Shown here: in pieces, positions 12,263-20,273 of the stretch | How the letters are laid out: every line of letters starts with the position of its first letter | Numbering within the stretch: the first letter of the stretch is position 1 | DNA from: JAFMJV01 sp034436555 | GTDB taxonomy: Bacteria > Chloroflexota > Limnocylindria > Limnocylindrales > CSP1-4 | Direction of reading: 5' to 3' | NCBI GenBank assembly: GCA_034436555.1 | Contig: DAOTUU010000037.1 | Coordinates: 1 to 64,000, forward strand | DNA: 64,000 bases | The notes under the pieces: generated by a model | Told to the model about the DNA's origin: nothing | Seen by the model: only the letters and a program-made list of their open reading frames with translations | Database searches by the model: none | Program-made: the position numbers and the translations under genes

Positions 12263-12405
12263 GGCTGTCCCGGAGCATAGCGCGGGGCCACGGCGCGGCC
12301 CGCGGTCGACGCTCGGCACGGGCGACGACGTCCTGGGGCAGCCTCCCGCGCTTGGCGACCGCGGCGGGGAATGGTGACGTGGCGTGGGCGGCGCGGCGTG
12401 CGGCG

Positions 12406-12523
12406 GTCGTGGCGTGCGGTGGTCGTGGCGTGCGCGGGCCGCGGTCGTGGCGGGCGGCGGTCGTGGCGCGCGGTGGTCGTGGCGGGCGGCGGTCGTGGCG
12501 TGCGGTGGTCATGCGTGCGGTGG
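12406..12523. repeat. 16-bp tandem repeat, GTCGTGGCG-type
   Basis: GTCGTGG (or GTCATGC) recurs at 12406, 12422, 12444, 12460, 12476, 12492 and 12508. Spacing is 16 bp except one 22-bp step. It lies in the gene-free interval 12263-13070 and leads into the palindrome field. Confidence 0.75.
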
Positions 12524-12879
12524 TCGACATGTCGACCGCGATGGCGGGTGCCGGGCGTGACGGATCCAGGACAACCCATTGCCGGGCGACATGTCGACCG
12601 GAGACCCGCGGCACGATCGCCGCCATCGACGACCAACCGCCTTGTCGGACGACATGTCGACCGCGGCGGGGAGTGGCGGTGCGGCGCGGGCGGCGCAGCG
12701 TGCGGTGGCGTGCGCGGGCCGCGGTCGTGGCGTGCGGCGGTCGACATGTCGACCGCGATGGCGGGTGTCGGGCGTGACGGATCCAGGACAACCGGTTGTC
12801 GGGCGACATGTCGACCGGAGACCCGCGGCACGATCGCCGCGATCGACGACCAACCGCCTGGTCGGACGACATGTCGACC
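12523..12879. repeat. Duplicated module with six GACATGTCGACC palindrome-core elements upstream of ku
   Basis: GACATGTCGACC occurs at 12526, 12588, 12651, 12743, 12805 and 12868. In the first and fourth copies it is extended to the perfect 14-bp palindrome GTCGACATGTCGAC. Spacings are 62, 63, 92, 62 and 63 bp, because a module of about 217 bp carrying three elements is present twice with few differences. I see no coding gene here. Candidates are a protein-binding array, a mobile palindromic repeat family or a recombination-prone locus. Confidence 0.85.
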
Positions 12880-13070
12880 GCGGCGGGGAGTGGCGGTCGC
12901 GGCGTGGGCGGCGCGGCGGGGAATGGCGGTCGCGCGGCGGCGCCACTCCGCGCCGCCGTCGCAGCGGCCGTCGTCGGCCACCTGAGGCAGACCCTGCTTG
13001 CCGGGGCGGACTATCCTCGCTGTGCGAGCCGACTCCGGGGGCAGCGGTCCGCCTGAGAGAGGAGACATCC

Positions 13071-14177
13071 ATGGCGCGCTCCATGTGGCGCGGCGCGATC
13101 GCGTTCGGCCTGGTGACCATCCCGGTGAGGCTCTACCTGGCCACCGAGTCGCGCGGGGGCCTGTCGTTCAACCTGCTGCACAAGGAGGACCTGCAGCGGA
13201 TCCAGATGAAGACGCACTGCCCGGAGCACGGCGAGATCTCCCGCTCGGACACGGTGCGCGGCTACGAGTGGTCCAAGGGCCAGTACGTCGTCATCGAGGA
13301 GGAGGATCTGGAGAAGGTCCCGCTCAAGACCGTGCGCTCCATCGAGATCGAGCAGTTCGTGCCCGCCGACCGTGGCGGCCACACCGGGACGTTCGTCAGA
13401 CAGGCCTACTACCTGGAACCGGAGCCGGTGGGTCGCAAGGCGTTCCTGCTGCTCCGCCAGGTGCTCCGCGACGACGGGCTCCAGGCGGTCTGCAAGATCG
13501 TGCTCAAGGACCGCGAGGTGCTGTGCGCGCTGGACCCGTTCGGGGAGACGCTGCTCCTGTCCACGCTCTACTGGCCGGACGAGGTGCGCGATGTCCAGGA
13601 GCTGGACCTGTCGGACGCGGACGTCAGCTTCAAGCCCGCCGAGGTCGCGATGGCCAGGCAGCTCGTGGGGGCGATGACCGGCGAGTTCGACCCGGCACAA
13701 TACCGTGACGAATACCGCGAGGCGCTGCTCCAGGTCATCCAGGCCAAGATCGAGGGCCTGGAGGTCAGCGCGCCCGAGCCGATGGTGGAGACCAGGGGCC
13801 TGGTGGACCTGATGGCCGTGCTGGAGGCGAGCGTCGCGGCCGCCCGCCGGAAGGGTGCGGGGGCAGCTGGGGATGCGGGGGTGGCTGGGGTGGCTCCCGC
13901 GGCGGTGTCCACCGAGCACGGGGACGGGGCGACGGAGCCGGTGTCAGTGGACGAGGCGCGCAAGGCCCGGACAGGACGGGCCGCTGGCGCGAAGCCGGCC
14001 GCGAAGGCTGCCGGAACGTCGAAGGGCGCGGTCCCCGGCGCACCCGAGGCGGCACCCGAGGCAGCCCGCGCGACGGCCCACGACACGGTCGCCGCGACGG
14101 TTCCCGACACGGTCGCCGCGACGGCCTCCGAACCGGCTCAAGCCAAGGCTCCGGCGCGCCGACGCAGGAGCGCCTGA
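13071..14177 (+). CDS. ku: Non-homologous end-joining protein Ku
   Basis: 368 aa. Bacterial Ku homodimers encircle DNA ends and recruit a ligase for end joining. The start MARSMWRGAIAFGLVTIPV is the standard Ku N-terminus, and GAGAGGAGA lies eight bases upstream. The Ku core spans about residues 1-255 and includes the HCPEHGEI segment and a TYYLEPE-like segment (AYYLEPEPVGRKAF). Beyond it is a ~110-residue low-complexity tail rich in Ala, Pro, Thr and Lys/Arg, longer than the minimal Ku and likely DNA- or partner-binding. The next gene starts four bases after the stop and encodes a ligase-like protein, so the two are probably cotranscribed. A palindrome repeat field lies immediately upstream. 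Confidence 0.93.
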   Translation: MARSMWRGAIAFGLVTIPVRLYLATESRGGLSFNLLHKEDLQRIQMKTHCPEHGEISRSDTVRGYEWSKGQYVVIEEEDLEKVPLKTVRSIEIEQFVPADRGGHTGTFVRQAYYLEPEPVGRKAFLLLRQVLRDDGLQAVCKIVLKDREVLCALDPFGETLLLSTLYWPDEVRDVQELDLSDADVSFKPAEVAMARQLVGAMTGEFDPAQYRDEYREALLQVIQAKIEGLEVSAPEPMVETRGLVDLMAVLEASVAAARRKGAGAAGDAGVAGVAPAAVSTEHGDGATEPVSVDEARKARTGRAAGAKPAAKAAGTSKGAVPGAPEAAPEAARATAHDTVAATVPDTVAATASEPAQAKAPARRRRSA

Positions 14178-14181
14178 CCCG

Positions 14182-14895
14182 GTGCCCGTCCGGCACGCCG
14201 TCTCGCCCGACCAGCTGCCGCTCGGGCTCGAGGCGCCACCGGTCGGGACTCGCCTGCCCCGGCGCATCGCACCGATGATGCCCTCGGACGGCCCCGCGCC
14301 GTTCGACGATGACGACTGGTTCTTCGAGCCGTGGTGGCCGGGCAGCTCCGCGATGGCGATCGTGGAGGGCGGCCGCCTGCGCATCGCGATGGACCAGATC
14401 GCGGACCCCACCCAGGCCTTCCCCGAGCTGCGGGTGATCGTCGACCAGGTCGCCGGAGACGGGGCCGCGCTCGCAGGGACGCTGCTGGTGCTCGACGGCG
14501 ATGGGCGACCCGACGCGCACCTGCTGCGCGCGCGCCTGGCGGATCGGAGCGCCCGCGCGGGCGTCGGGGCGTTCCTGGCCTCGGACCTGCCATGGGCCGA
14601 TGGCCGGGCGCTGGCGGCCGCGCCCTTCGCCGAGCGACGCGCCCGGCTCCTGGAACTGCTCGCGGACGGCGACCGGGCCATGGCCAGCCGCGGCCTGCGC
14701 GGCGAGGGCCGGACGCTTGCGACGGCCGTGGCGTCCATGGGCCTTGATGCCATCAGCGCGCGGCGCCTCTCCGGGCGCTGGCAGACGGGCGGGGCCTCGG
14801 AGGCATACCTGCGGCTGCCGGTGCTGGCGCCCGCGGCGGCAGAGACCCGGCCGCTGCTGGTGCTCCTGCGACGCCTGCCGCTCGACGGCGCCTGA
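14182..14895 (+). CDS. Degenerate ATP-dependent DNA ligase-like protein (pseudo-ligase) paired with Ku
   Basis: 237 aa from GTG 14182. The order of motifs follows the LigD/LigC adenylation domain closely: PMM...PFDDDDWFFEP, VEGGRLRI, FPEL, VLDGDGRPD, FLASDLPWADGR, ERRARLLELL, GLDAISARRL and an SEAYLRLPV ending. The catalytic residues are gone: the motif I Lys of KWDG is Trp51 (EPWWPG), the motif III Glu of DGEL is replaced (GTLL), motif IV GVVAK reads AISAR, and the motif V KIK reads LRLPV. The OB-fold domain is absent. It should not adenylate and may be a structural Ku partner. The frame is intact with normal codon use, so it does not look like a pseudogene. Confidence 0.75.
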   Translation: MPVRHAVSPDQLPLGLEAPPVGTRLPRRIAPMMPSDGPAPFDDDDWFFEPWWPGSSAMAIVEGGRLRIAMDQIADPTQAFPELRVIVDQVAGDGAALAGTLLVLDGDGRPDAHLLRARLADRSARAGVGAFLASDLPWADGRALAAAPFAERRARLLELLADGDRAMASRGLRGEGRTLATAVASMGLDAISARRLSGRWQTGGASEAYLRLPVLAPAAAETRPLLVLLRRLPLDGA

Positions 14896-15153
14896 CCGGA
14901 CCGGCGAGGCACGCCCCTCTGCCACCGGCACCCTCGCGGGTGTGGCGCTCACGCACCGGCGCGAGGGCCGCATCGCCGTTGACGCGCGATCCGGCGCGCG
15001 ATCCGGCGCACGCCAGCATCCAGACTCCTGCGCCCTGGTGACCGGTCCGTCGGCGCGGAGTCGGACGCCAGCCTGTCCTCACCCGTGTCGATCGACCCCC
15101 GCGATGCTCCCCGCTCCGGTACAGTCCCCGCCACACACGATGGAGGGAGACCG

Positions 15154-16485
15154 ATGGCCCTGCGCGCATCCCGGCGTCAGTCGGCGCCGTCGCTTCCGAT
15201 GGCGCCGACGACCCTGGTGGCCGCCCTGGTGGCCGCCCTGGTGCTCGGGTCGCTGCCTGCCGTCGCGGGCGCCCAGTCACCTGCCGCCACCGGGACCTGG
15301 TTCGACCGATTGACCCCGGGCGCCTGCTTCGCGCTCGCCTTCGACGACCAGGGCCAGGTCGACTACGCGACGCAACCGGTGATCATCCCGTGCGAGCAGC
15401 CGCACGACAGCGAGGTGGTGGCGCTCCCGTCGCTGGGTGACGGCGATCTGCCCGCTGACGTGGACCGGCGTTCGCAGGCAGCGTGCGACGAGGCCTACGC
15501 CGCGTTCCTGGGCCGCCCCATCGCGGAGGTGCAGCTCTACCCGTTCACGGTCTGGCCGGATGCGGCCGACTGGCAGGCCGGCGTCCGCGTGGCCGCCTGC
15601 ATCGTGTTCGGCGAGCTCATCGGGACGGCGACGAGCGGCGATCTGCGGGCACCGGGAGAGCAGCTGGCGGTCTACCGGCAGCCCGAGGAGACCTCAGACC
15701 TGTGGCTCCTGGACGGCGGCACGGGCGAACCGGTCCTGAGGCTGACCGACGACGCCACCACCGAGCTGCTGGGGGCTCCGGCGTGGCTGCCGGACGGCTC
15801 GGCGCTGCTGTTCGCGGCCGAGCTGTCGGAGACGGACGTGGACGTCTACCGGGTCTCCACCGACGGGAGCCTCGACGCGCGCCCGCTGATCACCGGTCCG
15901 GGCAGGCAGGACGGGCCGTCGGTGGCACCGGACGGCAGCGCGCTCGCGTACATCTCGGACGTTCCTTCAGGCGAATACGACATCATGGTCCGGCCGCCCG
16001 ACGCGGACCCTGCCGTGGTCGGGACGCCCATCACGGACCACCCCGGTCGGGACGCCACGCCCCGCCACTCGCCGGACGGCACACGGATCCTGTTCCGGCG
16101 CGTCACCGACGGCCTGTCGGAGATCTGGGCCATGGGTGCGGACGGGTCGGACCCGGTGCGGCTCATCGACAACGGCGCCGACAGCTACGACCCGCGCTGG
16201 TCACCGGACGGCGAGCACATCCTGTTCACCACGGCCGCCGCCGGCAGCATGGACATCTGGATCGCGAACGCCGACGGCAGCGAGGCGCGCCAGCTCACCG
16301 ACCACCCCGGCGCGGAGGAGTACCCGACGTTCTCGCGCGACGGCTCGCTGATCGCCTTCCAGTCCGATCGGTACGGCGGGCCCACGCTCTGGATCATGAA
16401 CGCCGACGGCTCGGATGTGTCGGTGCTCGCCGGGATCGGTCCCGTCGGGTACCCGTCCTTCTCACCTGTCGCCCCGGCGGGCTGA
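15154..16485 (+). CDS. Secreted protein with septum-formation-like domain and TolB-type beta-propeller
   Basis: 443 aa. ATG 15154 follows GGAGGGA and opens a signal peptide (hydrophobic stretch with two VAALVAALV turns, cleavage near AGAQS). Residues ~45-150 resemble the actinobacterial Septum_form domain (PGACFALAFDD, PCEQPHDSEVV, three spaced Cys). The rest is a propeller of PD40/TolB repeats: APAWLPDGSALLFAA, PSVAPDGSALAYIS, PRHSPDGTRILFRR, PRWSPDGEHILFTT, PTFSRDGSLIAFQS. Likely an extracytoplasmic binding or scaffold protein. It is followed by another secreted propeller gene, though that gene has its own ribosome binding site. Confidence 0.8.
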   Translation: MALRASRRQSAPSLPMAPTTLVAALVAALVLGSLPAVAGAQSPAATGTWFDRLTPGACFALAFDDQGQVDYATQPVIIPCEQPHDSEVVALPSLGDGDLPADVDRRSQAACDEAYAAFLGRPIAEVQLYPFTVWPDAADWQAGVRVAACIVFGELIGTATSGDLRAPGEQLAVYRQPEETSDLWLLDGGTGEPVLRLTDDATTELLGAPAWLPDGSALLFAAELSETDVDVYRVSTDGSLDARPLITGPGRQDGPSVAPDGSALAYISDVPSGEYDIMVRPPDADPAVVGTPITDHPGRDATPRHSPDGTRILFRRVTDGLSEIWAMGADGSDPVRLIDNGADSYDPRWSPDGEHILFTTAAAGSMDIWIANADGSEARQLTDHPGAEEYPTFSRDGSLIAFQSDRYGGPTLWIMNADGSDVSVLAGIGPVGYPSFSPVAPAG

Positions 16486-16589
16486 CGCGCCGCAGGGATG
16501 CCGGTGACCCGCACCGCGCCGACTGGTACGCGGCTGGTACGCCGGGCAGCCACGGTATGCCTTCCAATGGCACAGAGGAGGGTCCAGAG

Positions 16590-17798
16590 ATGCTGACGGT
16601 GCGCAGGATGAGGGCGGGAGGTGCGCGGGCCCTCGCGCTGGGGGCGACCGTCGCCCTGGCCTGGTCGGCCGCGTCCTCGGGTGCCGCGGTGGCTGGGGGT
16701 GGTCCATACAAGGTCAGCCAGGGGTTCCAGCGCGCCAGCCTGAGCGGGAATGACGGCGTCGCGGTCACCCCCCGCGTGCTCCACTCGCTGTTCGAGGCCC
16801 AGGACTTCGAGCTCGATGTCTCCACCGGATACTCGCGGTCCAGGCTCACCGGCGATGAGTACGGTCGGACCCTGACCCGGCGCTGCGAGTGGGAGGAGGC
16901 CATCGCGGCGGACGGCGATCGGGTCATCGTCCTGTGCAGCCGAGGCATCGCCCCGTGGCAGGCATGGTCCAATGCGCTGCTGCTGTTCCGCGTGTCCGGC
17001 AACACCCAGAGCCGGCCGGTCGCGATCCAGGGGTCGAGGGGGATGACCGCCAACAGCGCCACGGTGGCGGTGTCCGGCCGGCTCGTCGTCGCGGCGTGGA
17101 CGGATGGGAGGAACGGGGACGTGGTCCTTCGCCGCAGCACGGACGGCGGCGTCACCTTCAAGCCGGTCGTCACGCTCGGCCGGGCCACGATGATCGGCGA
17201 TCGCTACGAGGGTCGGCAGCGCAACGGCAGGGTCCAGGTGGCGATCCACGGCCAGGACGTCTACGTCGCATGGCATCCAGGTTCCACGAGGACGTCCAAG
17301 GGTCTCCGACCGAAGGGCATCCGGGTCCGTCGTTCCACCGATGGCGGCAGGACCTTCAAGCGTGCAACGGACCCCAGCACCGCGATCCAGCGACCTGGCG
17401 CGCCGTCCCTGGTCGCCACCGACGCCGGGGCGTTCGTGCTGCACACGACGAATGACGGACGCGTCCGCCTGCTCCGGTCGCTGGACGGCGGCCGCAGCTT
17501 CACCTCGACGGCGCTCACGGGGGCGCGCGGCTCCAGCGGCGAGGTCGACCTGGCGGCCGCCGGTCAGGAGGTCCGCGCCGTCTGGCGCGCGGGCACCCGG
17601 GTGCTGCTGCGACGCAGCGGGGACGGTGGAGCCGGGTGGTCGCCCCCGGAGGACACCGGGGCGGACCGGGGAACGGGCTCCACGATGGAGCCGAACGTGG
17701 TGATGTTCGGCGACCAGACCGCCGTCGCGTGGAGCGACGCGGATCCGGTGTGGGACAGCCTCGGCGGCTCCTGGGTCAGCGCGGTCCTGTTGCCCTGA
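16590..17798 (+). CDS. Secreted sialidase-like (BNR-repeat) beta-propeller protein
   Basis: 402 aa from ATG 16590, with GAGGAGGG upstream. It has a signal peptide (Arg-rich start, hydrophobic ~residues 11-32). Four or more Asp-box/BNR motifs are seen: RSTDGGVTF, RSTDGGRTF, RSLDGGRSF, RSGDGGAGW. These mark a sialidase-type propeller fold but do not prove glycosidase activity; the sialidase Arg triad and acid/base Asp cannot be located confidently. The open frame runs far upstream to 15483 in the shadow of the preceding gene. The last 23 bp overlap the convergent DUF1801 gene. Confidence 0.75.
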   Translation: MLTVRRMRAGGARALALGATVALAWSAASSGAAVAGGGPYKVSQGFQRASLSGNDGVAVTPRVLHSLFEAQDFELDVSTGYSRSRLTGDEYGRTLTRRCEWEEAIAADGDRVIVLCSRGIAPWQAWSNALLLFRVSGNTQSRPVAIQGSRGMTANSATVAVSGRLVVAAWTDGRNGDVVLRRSTDGGVTFKPVVTLGRATMIGDRYEGRQRNGRVQVAIHGQDVYVAWHPGSTRTSKGLRPKGIRVRRSTDGGRTFKRATDPSTAIQRPGAPSLVATDAGAFVLHTTNDGRVRLLRSLDGGRSFTSTALTGARGSSGEVDLAAAGQEVRAVWRAGTRVLLRRSGDGGAGWSPPEDTGADRGTGSTMEPNVVMFGDQTAVAWSDADPVWDSLGGSWVSAVLLP

Positions 17799-18165
17799 CG
17801 GATCGCCCGCGCGCGGCGGCCTCCTCCTCGACGCGGATGGCCACGATCCGCCCGATGAGGTCGAGCGGCAATGGCCGGGACGCGGGGAAGCGGATGGTGC
17901 CGCTCCCGGCGAGGTAGGGTCGGACATCATCGCCCAGGCGCTCGACCACCGCGTCGCTCGCGGGGTAGAGGCTGTCGTGGGCCTTGAACGCGGACCATGA
18001 GACCAGGAAGTGCCCGGCCAGGCGCAGCGCAGGCATGCTGTAGGCGATGGTCTCGACAGCCTCCGGCGCGGCCTGGCGGGCGACCCGGCCAAGGTCCTCC
18101 AATCGAGCCCGGCGGTCTGGCGCCAGTTCGGCCAGGTACGCCTCGACGCTCTCAGGGGCGGCCAT
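17776..18165 (-). CDS. DUF1801 (YdhG-like) domain protein
   Basis: 129 aa from ATG 18165, with GGAGGA just upstream. It starts ESVEAYLAEL and contains AYSMPALRLAGHFLVSWSAF and FPASRPLPLDLIGRIVAIR, the hallmark order of DUF1801/YdhG proteins, sometimes annotated as intracellular iron chaperone-like. Function in bacteria is poorly defined. It converges with and slightly overlaps the sialidase-like gene. The frame extends upstream into tRNA-Lys and is not used there. Confidence 0.8.
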   Translation of the reverse strand: MAAPESVEAYLAELAPDRRARLEDLGRVARQAAPEAVETIAYSMPALRLAGHFLVSWSAFKAHDSLYPASDAVVERLGDDVRPYLAGSGTIRFPASRPLPLDLIGRIVAIRVEEEAAARGRSVRATGPR

Positions 18166-18228
18166 CGCGGTCCTCCAGCGGGCCGGGCGGACATGCCGCG
18201 GCGCGGTGGGTGGAGCAGTGGGGGTTGG

Positions 18229-18300
18229 TGAGCCGCGAAGGATTCGAACCTTCAACCAAAGGATTAAGAGTCCTTTGCTCTACCGTTGAGCTAGCGGCCC
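18229..18300 (-). tRNA. tRNA-Lys (anticodon CTT)
   Basis: Full cloverleaf on the minus strand: acceptor GGGCCGC/GCGGCTC with one G-U pair, D arm GCTC-N7-GAGC, anticodon stem AAGGA/TCCTT with loop CTCTTAA, T arm GAAGG-TTCGAAT-CCTTC, discriminator A. The CCA end is encoded (18226-18228). 72 nt without CCA. Confidence 0.97.
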
Positions 18301-18424
18301 ACGCGAGGCGCCATTCTAGCGCTTCGTGCAAGAACCGGCCACCGATGCCCCGCGGAGACGGCCCGGTCCCGGTCCTCGTGCCACACTTCGGCGGTCCACC
18401 GTCACGCTCAGGAGCCAGCACCGC

Positions 18425-19204
18425 ATGCCGTCCGAGACCCCGACCTTCCGCCAGCGCGTCCTCGCGGGCGAGACCCTCCTGGGCACCTTCCTGATGCTCG
18501 GATCGACGGCCACGACGGAGCTGGCGGCGCGCTCGGGGCTCGACTGGGTGCTCATCGACCTGGAGCACGGCCTGGCCGGCGAATCGGACCTGCTGGGCCT
18601 GCTCCAGGCGGCGCAGGGGACCGGCGCCGCGCCCATCGTGCGGGTCGAGCGGACCGACCGGCTGCGCGTGGGCCGGGCCCTGGACATGGGTGCGCTGGGC
18701 ATCATGGCGCCGCAGGTCGCAGGGCCGGATGAGGCTCGGCAGCTGGCCTCATACCTGCGCTACCAGCCGGGCGGCCAGCGCGGCATCATGGTGTTCTCGC
18801 GCGGCCTCGACTGGGGCGCGGGCGGACACGGCTCGGTCAAGGAGCGCCACCGGGACCTGACGGGCATCGTCCAGATCGAGACGCCCGCCGCGGTGGACGC
18901 CGCTCCCGAGCTGGCCGCGATCGAGGGCGTGGACGTGCTGTTCGTGGGGCCGGCGGACCTGAGCCACGCGATGGGCATGCCCGGGAACATCACCGACCGG
19001 GCGTTCGACGCCGCCATCCGCCGCGTGGCGGACGCCGCCCGGAGCGCCAGCAAGGCGGCCGGGGTGATGCTCTGGAAGCCGGACGACGCGTCCCGGTACC
19101 GCGACGCGGGCTACACGTTCCTGTCGCTGTCCAACGAGGGTTCGATCTTCAACGCCGCGGTGCGCGGCTTCGTGGACGGGACGCGACGCTCGCTGGGCCT
19201 GTAG
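18425..19204 (+). CDS. HpcH/HpaI-family aldolase
   Basis: 259 aa, a normal length for class II pyruvate aldolases that split 2-keto-3-deoxy or 4-hydroxy-2-oxo acids into pyruvate plus an aldehyde. Family signatures: FLMLGSTATTELAARSGLD, VLIDLEHG, APIVRVER, GIMAPQV, a metal-ligand region VQIETPAAVD, and VLFVGPADLSHAMG. CAGGAG lies upstream of ATG 18425. Sugar-acid or aromatic catabolism is typical for the family. An aldehyde dehydrogenase is encoded nearby on the other strand, but no full pathway is visible. The exact substrate is unknown. Confidence 0.88.
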   Translation: MPSETPTFRQRVLAGETLLGTFLMLGSTATTELAARSGLDWVLIDLEHGLAGESDLLGLLQAAQGTGAAPIVRVERTDRLRVGRALDMGALGIMAPQVAGPDEARQLASYLRYQPGGQRGIMVFSRGLDWGAGGHGSVKERHRDLTGIVQIETPAAVDAAPELAAIEGVDVLFVGPADLSHAMGMPGNITDRAFDAAIRRVADAARSASKAAGVMLWKPDDASRYRDAGYTFLSLSNEGSIFNAAVRGFVDGTRRSLGL

Positions 19205-19222
19205 CGCCGGGACCCCCCGGGC

Positions 19223-20272
19223 CTATGCCAGCCAGGGCTCGACGAGCGTCAGCGTCCGCTCATCCAGGTCCATCTCCGCTCGCACGCCGATGGGCACGAT
19301 CCACTGCGGGTCGCTGTGGCCGATGTCCAGGTTGGCCAGGATCGGCAGGTCGGGCCGACCCAGCTCGCCCGCCACCAGCTCGCGGACAGCCGTCTCCAGC
19401 TCGGCCGTCTCGTCGGGTGTGTGGAGCATCGCCCTGCCCAGGAGCAGGCCCGCGATCCGATCGAACACACCGAGCGCCGCGAACGAGCGCAGGATGCGCG
19501 TCCACTGCCCGATGGAGGGCTTCTCCTCGGAGGGCTCCAGGAACAGCAGGCGGCCGACCCACTCCGCGCCGATCGGCCAGGCCGAGGTGCCGCGAATCCA
19601 GGCGAGCACCTCCAGGCAGCCACCGAACAGCTCGCCCTCGACGCGCCCGGATCCCTGGAGCGCGCGCGGGCCCGGGTCTGCCTCAAGGGGTCCGGCGCGC
19701 CCGGCACTCCCGGGGTCCTCCCACCGCGGGAACTCGCGGACGAAGACCCCGAACGGCTCGTACCGGTGGCGCGGTGCCGGCTCGAACAGCATCGCGTGAA
19801 CGTGCCGGCCGTACGCCGCGGGCATCGCCGGGAGCTGCGACAGCCCGGCCATCACCGACGGACCGTGGAACGTGACCAGGCCCATCTGGCGGACCGCGGC
19901 CAGCAGCACGGTGGTGTCCGAATAGCCCATCAGGATCTTCGGGTTCGCCCGGATGAGCGGAGCATCCAACCACGGCAGGAGCGAGATCGCGTCGTCTCCA
20001 CCGATCGACGCGACGATCGCCGCGATGCCCGGGTCCGCGAACGCCGCATTCAGCTCCTGGGCACGCCGCCGCGGGTCGCGCGCGGGGTCGTCCCGGCCCG
20101 CCCGCGTCGAGGGCAGCTCGCGCACCTCCAGGCCCCACCCCCGCAGGACGTCGAGGCCATGATCGAACACGGCCGGGAAGACCGCCGGGCCGCCCCATGA
20201 CGGCGAGGGCACGGCGACCGTGTCCCCGGCACGCAACCGGCGCGGCCGGATCGGCCGACCGTGAGCGGACAC
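19223..20272 (-). CDS. S66-family serine peptidase (LD-carboxypeptidase / MccF-like)
   Basis: 349 aa from GTG 20272, one base after the stop of the upstream gene, so translationally coupled. The S66 family includes LdcA (murein tetrapeptide LD-carboxypeptidase) and MccF (cleaves aminoacyl-nucleotide microcin C). Catalytic segments: nucleophile Ser in MGYSDTT, Glu in FLEPSEEK, His in DIGHSDPQ. A long loop between strands and the Trp-rich GQWTRIL segment look more MccF-like than LdcA-like. It is the last gene of the minus-strand run 30114-19223. No signal peptide, so cytosolic. Confidence 0.85.
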   Translation of the reverse strand: MSAHGRPIRPRRLRAGDTVAVPSPSWGGPAVFPAVFDHGLDVLRGWGLEVRELPSTRAGRDDPARDPRRRAQELNAAFADPGIAAIVASIGGDDAISLLPWLDAPLIRANPKILMGYSDTTVLLAAVRQMGLVTFHGPSVMAGLSQLPAMPAAYGRHVHAMLFEPAPRHRYEPFGVFVREFPRWEDPGSAGRAGPLEADPGPRALQGSGRVEGELFGGCLEVLAWIRGTSAWPIGAEWVGRLLFLEPSEEKPSIGQWTRILRSFAALGVFDRIAGLLLGRAMLHTPDETAELETAVRELVAGELGRPDLPILANLDIGHSDPQWIVPIGVRAEMDLDERTLTLVEPWLA

Positions 20273-20273
20273 C

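Noticed and set aside
12406..12879. CRISPR array
   Set aside because: Repeats are 12-16 bp, spacing is irregular (62/63/92), the intervening sequence is itself duplicated, and there are no cas genes.
14182..14895. Ligase-like gene as an ordinary pseudogene
   Set aside because: The frame is uninterrupted, codon use is normal and the core hydrophobic pattern is retained; only catalytic residues changed, which fits a pseudoenzyme.
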